Positions 16,685 through 23,960 of a DNA stretch of 64,000 bases are shown here, one piece after another. Origin of the DNA: an uncultured Cellvibrio sp. GTDB taxonomy: Bacteria > Pseudomonadota > Gammaproteobacteria > Pseudomonadales > Cellvibrionaceae. The first letter of the stretch is position 1. Every line of letters starts with the position of its first letter. Made by a program: the position numbers and the translations under genes. The DNA lies in assembly GCA_937958105.1 (NCBI GenBank), contig CALFXJ010000060.1:1-64000 (forward strand). Direction: 5' to 3'. The notes under the pieces are model-generated. The model made no database searches and was not told the DNA's origin. It saw nothing but the letters and a program-made list of their open reading frames with translations.

Positions 16685-18265
16685 TTAGAACGCAGTGATG
16701 CTGTCAACAAAGATGCTGACATCTGGGCTGACCGGACTGTTGCTTGAGCCCATCTTGACCTCAAAGCGATCCGGGATGCGGCCCGTGTGTTCGGCTGGTA
16801 GAACACCGAGAGACTGACCGTTGAAGGTCAGGCTGTACTCACCACTCGTATCGATAGTGGTCCAGCTCAGCTCGAAATCATTCCAGGCACCGTGGTTGTA
16901 GCTGATACCATCGATGGTTTCCTGGACGTTGCCTGGTGCCCGATTGCGCACAGCACCGCTGGGTTGAAGAATAATTTCCGCTACACGGTTCGGTCCCACC
17001 GAGTTGCCACCAGCGAACAATGTCAGATAAATGTCGGTGCCAGCCTGGATGTTTTCTGGCACAAAGACAGATATCTTGAATTCTCCGGTGGGCGTATCAC
17101 CAACGGTTCTGCGGAAATTAACATTCTCGCCATCGTTCACGCGGGTCATTTGCACTGAACGGCTGTCCATGCGCGCATTGGCATCGCTGACATATACCGG
17201 ACCGCTACCGCTGAAGCCGGCGGGTATGCTGCCCAATGCGTCTGTTTCAAATTCGTAATCGGCGGTCAGATCCGGCAGGCTTGATGAGCTGGATGAACTG
17301 GAAGAGCTGTCTCCACCCCCTATCTCATAACCTTTGATCATGCCGATGTCAGAAGGCAGTGAACCTGCCAGCTCAGTGGGTGTATAAACGGCTTCATTCG
17401 TCCAGATCAGCCAGTCGATATTTGCAGCGTATGCGCTGCCCCCCGCATCACCAAACCGCAGGAAGTTATTGCCGTCACCCGTGGTCGGACGCATCTCCAC
17501 ATTCTCAAGCGAGAGATTGGGCAGAGGTTCAGCACTGCCATCCAGATATACATGGACATTGCCGTGGGTCGCGCTGGTCAGCTCAATGGTGAAGTGATAC
17601 ACATGGAAGGTGTCCAGCATGTCCAGTCCGTAACTTTCAACACTGCTGCCATCGATACCGCCCTGAGTGGCACGCTCCAGCTGCACACCAGTGCTGCTTC
17701 CGTCTGCACGCAGAATCGCTTTCAATCGACTGCCAGGAAGATCTTCATCCGCCATGGCAATCTCAATATCCAGCACACGGCTCGCTACAGATGGACCGGT
17801 GATGCCTGCAAGCACTGTCAGATATTTTGGATAGACGCCCTCGTTATTCACCACATTGTTAAACACAGCGTAATGTTGATGGCCTGCATCTGCCGAAGTA
17901 TCCAGATCCAAGGTGCCATCACCTACAACGGTAAAATAAACCGCATCCATACCACCTGAGTTACCACCCAAGGTAAATTCGGTGCGCGAGCCATCCGCAA
18001 GCTCGATAACATCAGTTGCAAAAGGACTGTCATTACCATCAAAGATATTCCAGGCTACTTCCAGCGCAGGAACAGACGAACTGCTGTTGCTTGATGAGCT
18101 GTTGGTTACTGAAGACGTGCTGGAAGCTGATGATGAAGAAACCACACTTGAGCTGGAACTGGTGATGACACCCGGTTGAGGCAACTCAGCACCTTTATCA
18201 CTGCCACCACAGGCAATCAATAAACTGCTGACCAGCATCGCCGGAATTAACGTAATATTTTTCAT
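16685..18265 (-). CDS. Poly-serine lipoprotein with two putative alginate-binding modules, no catalytic domain
   Basis: This 526-residue protein has a lipoprotein signal (Cys19, followed by GGSD), a serine-rich linker at about 37-68, module A at about 70-318, a second poly-Ser linker near 320-332 and module B at about 336-526. Module A is clearly homologous to the N-terminal part of the PL7 lipoprotein at 19074-20837, sharing HQHYAVF and ILRADGSSTGVQLER-type segments. Module B is homologous to the whole mature protein at 18369-19040. Neither module carries lyase motifs. Poly-Ser linkers are a hallmark of Cellvibrio/Saccharophagus glycan-active proteins. It probably holds alginate at the cell surface for the lyases and the TonB receptor. 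Confidence 0.75.
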   Translation of the reverse strand: MKNITLIPAMLVSSLLIACGGSDKGAELPQPGVITSSSSSVVSSSSASSTSSVTNSSSSNSSSSVPALEVAWNIFDGNDSPFATDVIELADGSRTEFTLGGNSGGMDAVYFTVVGDGTLDLDTSADAGHQHYAVFNNVVNNEGVYPKYLTVLAGITGPSVASRVLDIEIAMADEDLPGSRLKAILRADGSSTGVQLERATQGGIDGSSVESYGLDMLDTFHVYHFTIELTSATHGNVHVYLDGSAEPLPNLSLENVEMRPTTGDGNNFLRFGDAGGSAYAANIDWLIWTNEAVYTPTELAGSLPSDIGMIKGYEIGGGDSSSSSSSSSSLPDLTADYEFETDALGSIPAGFSGSGPVYVSDANARMDSRSVQMTRVNDGENVNFRRTVGDTPTGEFKISVFVPENIQAGTDIYLTLFAGGNSVGPNRVAEIILQPSGAVRNRAPGNVQETIDGISYNHGAWNDFELSWTTIDTSGEYSLTFNGQSLGVLPAEHTGRIPDRFEVKMGSSNSPVSPDVSIFVDSITAF

Positions 18266-18368
18266 TAAAAGTTACCTTTCAGTTGATGGCGCCCGTGTCC
18301 GGAGATCGTCAGCGCCTTTTAGCGTTATTATTAACAACACATTATCTATATCGGCCAAGTCGCATGAA

Positions 18369-19040
18369 TTAATGAATGCTGACCGCATCCAGATAAACAC
18401 TCGCGGAACCGGTCGGCGAATTTCCTGAACCGTATTTAATATCCAGGCGGGCAGGAACCATTCCTGAACGCTCGGCTGGAAGCTGACCAATCGAGCTGCC
18501 ATTCACTTTTAAGCGATAAGTATTGTTGCTCGGCAAGCTTTGCCAGTCGATTTCAATATCATTCCAGGAGCCTTTCTGATATTTACCCACCACTGTCGGA
18601 CCGCCCGGCTGCCGATTGCGGATTTCGCCATTGGGGCGAAGAATCACATCAATGATGCGGTCAGGGTCTGCGCGATAACTGTCCTGGAACAAAGTGATAA
18701 ACGTATCTACCTGCACGTCGCTCGGCACATACAATGAGAGCTTCAGGACGCCAGCCGGCAGCGCACCAAACTGATGACGCACACGTACGTTTTCTTCATC
18801 GTTGATACGCGTGAACTTCACCGATTGATTACCGCTACGTGCCTGTTCCGCACTCACCGCAACTGGCCCGGAGATGGTGAATCCGGTGGGCACCTCGTCC
18901 AAGGTATCCATTTCAAAATCATATGTGGGTACATAAGATAGAGAAGCCATTCTTGTTGCCGGTGTTTCGTCGGTTGTGGCACAGCCCGCGAGGGTTGCGC
19001 CGCCAGCGGCAAGCATTAAGGCTATAGTGAGTTTGTTCAT
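18369..19040 (-). CDS. Small lipoprotein made of a single module B (putative alginate-binding)
   Basis: This 223-residue protein has a lipoprotein signal ending in LAGC (Cys20), a short spacer, and one domain of about 180 residues. The domain aligns throughout with the C-terminal module B of the neighbour at 16685-18265, sharing patterns such as EIRNRQPG versus AVRNRAPG, GSWNDIEIDW versus GAWNDFELSW and LPAERSG versus LPAEHTG. The fold looks like an all-beta carbohydrate-binding domain. GGGAGGAAA upstream of the ATG is a strong ribosome-binding site, so it may be made in high amounts. It lies 33 bp after the bimodular PL7 gene. The binding function is inferred from modularity and context. Confidence 0.72.
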   Translation of the reverse strand: MNKLTIALMLAAGGATLAGCATTDETPATRMASLSYVPTYDFEMDTLDEVPTGFTISGPVAVSAEQARSGNQSVKFTRINDEENVRVRHQFGALPAGVLKLSLYVPSDVQVDTFITLFQDSYRADPDRIIDVILRPNGEIRNRQPGGPTVVGKYQKGSWNDIEIDWQSLPSNNTYRLKVNGSSIGQLPAERSGMVPARLDIKYGSGNSPTGSASVYLDAVSIH

Positions 19041-19073
19041 GATATTTCCTCCCGTGGTAATGATTATTTTTGC

Positions 19074-20837
19074 TCAAGGTGCATCATGTGTGGCCGTTAA
19101 TTCGTAGAATGTGGCCTGTACATAATCGGATTCCAGTCCGGTGTTATTCTGGTTATAGACGCCTGCTTTGAAGTACATCCAATCATCGTTATATGCGCTG
19201 TCCATCGTGATGGACCGAACTACATCGGCCTTTCCATCACGTTTAATCGTTACGGTGAGTGTCAGCCCTTGCACATCAATTTCGTAACTGAAACGCTCGC
19301 CCAGTGCGATTCCATCAGCAGGATCACTGGCACTGTTGGAGCGACTGCCAATCATTTCTTCGTAGCGGGTTGTGCCGTCGGGAAGTTCATGAGCGAAGTA
19401 AATTACGCCCTTGGTATTGTGCGGCAACTTGCGGTAATAGAGTCTTAGCGGCTCATCCGTGGAAGCATGGATTTGCCCGATGATGACGCGCCCCACCTTA
19501 CCCGCTTCTCCGCTTGTAGAAACATGATCGACGGTGAGAGTGGCTTTCATATTTCCGTCAATGCCACCCATCTTTTCTTTTGTTTCAGGACTCGATGTAG
19601 AGAAAACCCAGTTATTTTTGCTGAGACCGTGGGTTGAAAAACGGGTGTCGGTACCGCGGAGCATCTCACGCAATTCAGTGCGCGAATAATTGGAGTTTGC
19701 GGTGGTCCCACCGATGTTCGGGCAGCGAAACACCATTGAACCATCAGCGTTATAGAAAAATTGATTGGCTGCGGTGTTGCCAGCCAGCATCCACTGCACA
19801 TCGCGCTCGCTGCCATCGGGCAAGGTGATCTTCCAATGACTCAAATCGATGTCATATTCACGCTCAACGGGCTCGCTGTCGAATGAGCAGGCATGGGTAT
19901 CTTCATCCATGCCATAGCCTATGATGCAGCCGATGTTTTCCGGCAACAGGCCATGCAGTTCAGTCGGAGTGTAGGCCGCTGAATCTGTCCAGATAATCCA
20001 GTCAATGATGCTCTGATAAGCGCTCCCGCCCAGATCACCGATGCGCAAATAGTTTTGTCCTGGTGAGGATGTCCGGCGCAACTCCTGATTGTTAATCAAT
20101 AGACTTACCGCTTCATCCGCATCAGACAAGGGTTCCGGATTTCCATCAATGTATACGCGAATACTGCCTTTGGTTGGCTCAGTCATCTCAATGGCAAAGT
20201 GATAGACATGAAAAACACTCATGTCCATTCCGTAATATTGACGGCTGTCAGCAGCGGTATCGGTTTCAGGTATCACCCGCTCCAGTTGTACACCGGTGCT
20301 GGAACCATCCGCACGGAGAACCGCTTTGATTCGAGCACCATGGGCACCTTCATCCGCCAGCGCCATTTCGAAATCCACGACGCGATGACTTTGCTCCGGA
20401 CTGACCACACCAGCAATCAAGGTGAATGTCTTGGGGTAAACACCATCGTTACGGACAATGCCATCAAATACAGCGTAATGTTGATGTAAAGCGTTCGACG
20501 TTGTGTCAAAACTGATGCGTCCATCGCCCAGCACATTGAAATACACTGCGTCACGCCCCTGATCGTTACCGTCCAGAACGAAACGCGATAAATTACCGTC
20601 AGCCAGTCTGACTATGCCTTCGGAAAAAGGTGTAGAGCTGCCGTCGTAGATATTCCAGAAGCCTGGGGCCGAAGCGCTGCTCTGTGAGGAAGCAACGCTT
20701 GACTGGCTGCTTGCGGAAGATCCTGGCATTGGCACAGATGATGAGGAAGCCTGGCCTTTATTGTTACTGCCGCCTCCGCCGCATGCAGTTAGAGCACCGC
20801 TCAGCAGCGCGAACAGTATGGTTTTTCTTATATTCAT
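19074..20837 (-). CDS. Bimodular PL7 alginate lyase lipoprotein (module A plus PL7)
   Basis: This 587-residue protein has a lipoprotein signal (LTAC, Cys19), a glycine- and serine-rich linker (20-58), module A (about 60-318) and a C-terminal PL7 domain (about 330-587). The three PL7 signatures are present: SRTELREML, GQIHAS and MYFKAGVYNQN. PL7 enzymes cut alginate endolytically by beta-elimination within a jelly roll. The ATG at 20837 is preferred over a GTG nine codons upstream because the signal peptide then starts properly. The catalytic domain is closely related to the single-domain lyase next to it, so the pair probably arose by tandem duplication plus gain of module A and the lipid anchor. 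Confidence 0.92.
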   Translation of the reverse strand: MNIRKTILFALLSGALTACGGGGSNNKGQASSSSVPMPGSSASSQSSVASSQSSASAPGFWNIYDGSSTPFSEGIVRLADGNLSRFVLDGNDQGRDAVYFNVLGDGRISFDTTSNALHQHYAVFDGIVRNDGVYPKTFTLIAGVVSPEQSHRVVDFEMALADEGAHGARIKAVLRADGSSTGVQLERVIPETDTAADSRQYYGMDMSVFHVYHFAIEMTEPTKGSIRVYIDGNPEPLSDADEAVSLLINNQELRRTSSPGQNYLRIGDLGGSAYQSIIDWIIWTDSAAYTPTELHGLLPENIGCIIGYGMDEDTHACSFDSEPVEREYDIDLSHWKITLPDGSERDVQWMLAGNTAANQFFYNADGSMVFRCPNIGGTTANSNYSRTELREMLRGTDTRFSTHGLSKNNWVFSTSSPETKEKMGGIDGNMKATLTVDHVSTSGEAGKVGRVIIGQIHASTDEPLRLYYRKLPHNTKGVIYFAHELPDGTTRYEEMIGSRSNSASDPADGIALGERFSYEIDVQGLTLTVTIKRDGKADVVRSITMDSAYNDDWMYFKAGVYNQNNTGLESDYVQATFYELTATHDAP

Positions 20838-20886
20838 AATATTACCCAGTAGGATGACCTTCACGAAAATCAGTAATGTTGTTTAT

Positions 20887-21789
20887 TTAGGGATGGCTGA
20901 CGTCAAGCGAATAAAATGTGGCTTGAACATAATCGGATTGGTCATCGGTAAAGTCTTTATTGTTCTGGTTGTAAACGCCTGCTTTAAAGTACATCCAGTC
21001 GTTGTTGTATCCACTGTGCATAGTGATGGTTTTGCTTACTTCGGGTTTTCCAGGACGATAAATGCTGACAGTGAGCTCTAATCCGCGGGCAATGATTTCG
21101 TAGCTGAACTTTTCGCCCAGTGCTATCCCATCAAGTGGATATTCGGCATTGTTTGCCCTGCTGCCGATAACATCGTGCCAAGTATCTTTTCCCTTTGGAG
21201 TTTCATGTGCAAAGTAGATTGAGCCGCGCGTGTGGTGCGGCAATTTCCGGTAATGCAGACGCACAGGCTCATCATCCGAGGCGTGGATCTGACCGATGAT
21301 CACAACCCCGACGCTGCCCGGAGCACCGGTGGTAGAAACATGATCTACCTGCAGCGTGGCCTTCATCGTTCCGTCAACGGCACCAGCCAGTTGTTTGACC
21401 TGTGGATCAGAGGTTGAGAACACCCAGTTATTTTTGGTAACACCTTTAGTCTGCCCTTTTGGGCTAGCACCCAATAACATCTCGCGCAATTCACTGCGCG
21501 AATAACGGGAGTTCGTTGTGGTTCCTGCAACGTTAGGGGAGCGAAACACCATGGAACCGTCACTGTTGAAATAAAACTGTTCAGCAACTGTTTCACCGCT
21601 TTGCAACCATTGCGCGTTTCTTTCTGATCCGTCGGGCAACGTGATCTTCCAGTGGCTCAGATCAAAGGTATAGGCAGGCTTTTCTTTCAGCAGCGGATCA
21701 TTGGCGAACGAGAAAAGCGGAAGCGCGGCCAATGCGATAAGTGTGGCGCGGACACAATTCTTAGAAAAAAAGCCAGCTTGAGTGTTCAT
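20887..21789 (-). CDS. PL7 alginate lyase, secreted single-domain
   Basis: This 300-residue protein has a signal peptide (hydrophobic core TLIALAALPLF, likely cut after FSFA) and one PL7 domain with SRSELREML, GQIHAS and MYFKAGVYNQN. The first ATG is 21789 with GAGGTG 5 bases upstream; a GTG two codons earlier is unlikely. Unlike its neighbour it has no lipobox or linker, so it should be soluble in the periplasm or medium. Tandem anchored and soluble PL7 enzymes would let the cell attack alginate both at and away from its surface. It lies 49 bp before the bimodular PL7 gene. Confidence 0.93.
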   Translation of the reverse strand: MNTQAGFFSKNCVRATLIALAALPLFSFANDPLLKEKPAYTFDLSHWKITLPDGSERNAQWLQSGETVAEQFYFNSDGSMVFRSPNVAGTTTNSRYSRSELREMLLGASPKGQTKGVTKNNWVFSTSDPQVKQLAGAVDGTMKATLQVDHVSTTGAPGSVGVVIIGQIHASDDEPVRLHYRKLPHHTRGSIYFAHETPKGKDTWHDVIGSRANNAEYPLDGIALGEKFSYEIIARGLELTVSIYRPGKPEVSKTITMHSGYNNDWMYFKAGVYNQNNKDFTDDQSDYVQATFYSLDVSHP

Positions 21790-21846
21790 TGACACCTCAA
21801 CGAAATCAGAATTGAAATTGAGCGATAACCGAGAGAAACCCCGGGG

Positions 21847-22728
21847 CTAAAGCCCCAGGCTGTCGAGGAATTTCATCGACAAAGCGGTGACCTCCCGCTT
21901 CTTTGCATCCGGGAATTTTCCATGACCACCACCTTCTACGGTGATGAACTGATTTTTAACACCAAGCTTGTCCAGTTTTATATGGAGATCTACAGATTGC
22001 TGATAAGGAACGATGGGATCAGCATTACCGTGCACGGTGAATACGGGTGGGCTGTCTTTTTTAACGTGATAGTAAGGCGAGACCGAGCGGCGGAATTCAA
22101 CATCATCCACCCCGGCACCCAGCCAGGCAGTAGCAGACCGGCTGGTGTGCTTGCCGTGAGCCCAGTCACCAACGTCTGCGACGCCGTATTTGTTGATGAT
22201 AGCCGCTACACGAATTTCATCTTTCGGCGCGGGACAGTTGCCGTCAAAACGACGATCATTGCCCAGTAAACCGCCCATCAGAGCAAGGTGGCCACCTGCT
22301 GAACCACCTGTTATGACAATTTTCTGGGTATCGATATTGAGGCTTTCGGCATTATTGATCAGATAAATTAATGCGCAGCGCACATCCTCTACTGCTGCTG
22401 GGGCCGGTGCCACCTGCACCAGCCGATAACCGATATTGGCCACGGCATATCCACGCTTAAAAAACGAGCCGAATCCGCGTTGGGACTCTTTACTGCCTTT
22501 GTTCCAGCCACCACCATGGATGTTAATGACAACGGGTGAGGGGCCAGCTGAGCGAGGAGGAAGATAGAGGTCCATCAACCCTTTCCAATCTCCTACTGTC
22601 ACATAGTTGGTATTTAACTGGGCAGAGTATCCCTTGGGATAGTCAACTGGCGGAAATTCCTCGGTTTGTTGAGACGATGCGAAGGAGGAAAATCCCAGCA
22701 GCAGTGAGATAAGGATCAGCTTTTTCAT
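21847..22728 (-). CDS. Secreted alpha/beta-hydrolase esterase (BD-FAE/acetyl-esterase type)
   Basis: This 293-residue protein has a signal peptide (residues 1-19), the oxyanion HGGGW motif, nucleophile elbow GGSAGG, an acid in GNADPIVPYQQS and a terminal GGGHGKF histidine. These belong to the esterase/lipase and BD-FAE group acting on acylated carbohydrates. It is the first gene of the leftward lyase block, divergent from the FadR regulator. A hairpin (GGGGCT-AA-AGCCCC, 21843-21856) overlaps its stop codon. In an alginate locus, removal of O-acetyl groups from bacterial alginate is a reasonable guess. The same family also acts on feruloyl or acetyl-xylan esters, so the substrate is uncertain. 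Confidence 0.82.
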   Translation of the reverse strand: MKKLILISLLLGFSSFASSQQTEEFPPVDYPKGYSAQLNTNYVTVGDWKGLMDLYLPPRSAGPSPVVINIHGGGWNKGSKESQRGFGSFFKRGYAVANIGYRLVQVAPAPAAVEDVRCALIYLINNAESLNIDTQKIVITGGSAGGHLALMGGLLGNDRRFDGNCPAPKDEIRVAAIINKYGVADVGDWAHGKHTSRSATAWLGAGVDDVEFRRSVSPYYHVKKDSPPVFTVHGNADPIVPYQQSVDLHIKLDKLGVKNQFITVEGGGHGKFPDAKKREVTALSMKFLDSLGL

Positions 22729-23005
22729 GACAGCCTCTTATTGTCTGATAGGTTATAGTTATTTATTGAACCAATGACACCATCAAAAATCAGACATGTC
22801 AACTGACAATTCACTGTCATTTAGCTAATGAGAGGAAGCATTTGGAATAACGGCAATAGCCACGGAGGTCGATTTTTCAGCAGAAAATAGAGAGAGGCAG
22901 TTGCAAAATTTTATGTTATAGGTAAGTATTGTCAGACCAGTTGGTGAGAAAACGCCAAGCTATGCAAAGAAATGTCATTCGGTTGAACCCTAGGAGCAAA
23001 TAACA
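22729..23005. promoter_or_regulatory. Divergent control region between esterase and FadR-type regulator
   Basis: This 277-bp region contains three copies of a TGTCTGA / TCAGACA core: 22741-22750 (TTGTCTGATA, just before the esterase ribosome-binding site), 22790-22796 and 22930-22939 (TGTCAGACCA, 67 bp before the regulator ATG). These match the TGTCTGAC half of the elements upstream of the SDR and TonB receptor genes. The arrangement suggests autoregulation and control of the lyase block by the FadR-type protein. Exact promoters were not assigned. Confidence 0.5.
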
Positions 23006-23749
23006 ATGAGCGCACGTCGACTGTACCAACAGGTGGTTGTGGAGATAATGGAGCTGATCAATTCCGGGGAGTATCCGCCTGGTAGCCGTCTGCCGCCGGA
23101 GCGGGAGCTGGCAGAGCGCTTCAATGTCAGCCGCCTGACTATCCGTGAAGCCGTTATTGCACTGGAGGTAAAGGAGCTGGTTAAAGTTAAAACAGGCTCC
23201 GGTGTTTATGTAGCTGACCGCAAGCAAATCCAGGGCGATGCAAATATCGGCCCTTTCGAACTTACCCAGGCCCGCGCCATCTTTGAAGGTGAAGCGGCTG
23301 CCCTCGCTGCCTTGATGATCAATGATGCAGAGTTGGCAGAGCTTGAAGAAACCCTTAATCTGATGGATCAGGAAAACAGCGAGGGCGATCTGACTTCACA
23401 GGTTGCTGATCGAAAGTTTCACCTGATTATCTCCCGCGCTACACGTAATGCCGCAATCCTGTCCACCATTCAACAGCTGTGGAATATTCGTGAGAATTCT
23501 GCGGAGATCCGTCGCGCTTACGATGGGGTGTGTAAGATTGGTGCAGAGCATCGTCTGGAAGAGCACAGAGCGATTTTTGAAGCAATTAAAAATCGTGATT
23601 CCAATGCTGCCCGCAAAGCTATGCATCTTCACTTCACGCGCATTATCGACGCCTTATTGAAGGTAACTGAGGCAGAGGCTCTTGAGGCAACCCGGATTCA
23701 GCTGAATAAAAGTCGGGAACAATTTTCTCTGGCTCATCTGATCAACTGA
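23006..23749 (+). CDS. FadR-family (GntR) transcriptional regulator, probable alginate-locus regulator
   Basis: This 247-residue protein has an N-terminal winged helix (about 5-70) with the GntR signature RLPPERELAERFNVSRLTIR, followed by an FCD ligand-binding domain with the metal-site residues of DRKFHLIIS, EEHRAIFEAI and AMHLHF. FCD regulators respond to small acids such as hexuronates, lactate or pyruvate. In an alginate locus KDG or DEH is a likely effector. AGGAGC precedes the ATG. It is transcribed away from the esterase and lyases. GTCAGACC-like sites before its own gene and before the SDR and receptor genes fit the palindromic operators of this subfamily. Repression relieved by ligand is the usual mode. 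Confidence 0.9.
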   Translation: MSARRLYQQVVVEIMELINSGEYPPGSRLPPERELAERFNVSRLTIREAVIALEVKELVKVKTGSGVYVADRKQIQGDANIGPFELTQARAIFEGEAAALAALMINDAELAELEETLNLMDQENSEGDLTSQVADRKFHLIISRATRNAAILSTIQQLWNIRENSAEIRRAYDGVCKIGAEHRLEEHRAIFEAIKNRDSNAARKAMHLHFTRIIDALLKVTEAEALEATRIQLNKSREQFSLAHLIN

Positions 23750-23767
23750 TCTGATAAGGTGGCAGCG

Positions 23768-23785
23768 GGGCGGTTAGCGCCGCCC
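23768..23785 (+). terminator. Possible terminator after the FadR-type gene
   Basis: GGGCGG-TTAGCG-CCGCCC is a GC-rich perfect 6-bp hairpin 19 bp past the stop codon, followed only by a weak ATTTCTCCTAT tract. It may stop or pause transcription before the Mrp operon. The rest of the gap up to 23960 shows nothing further that I can name. Confidence 0.5.
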
Positions 23786-23960
23786 ATTTCTCCTATATTC
23801 CCTCCATCCCGCTTGTTTTTTCTCTATTCCCGCTTCCTGATTTTCTGCAGAACCCATGCAAGAAAAATCACTCCAAACATTTTTTATTGCATAATGCGTT
23901 CCAAAATGGTGTTTAATATTTCCAGATAACCATTCAGCTTATGGAGGAACACTGCGGGAA

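Noticed and set aside
18061..18160. Short repeated GATGAGCTG/GAAGAA-like DNA looking like a tandem repeat
   Set aside because: It simply encodes the poly-serine linker of the lipoprotein on the minus strand, common in this bacterial family.
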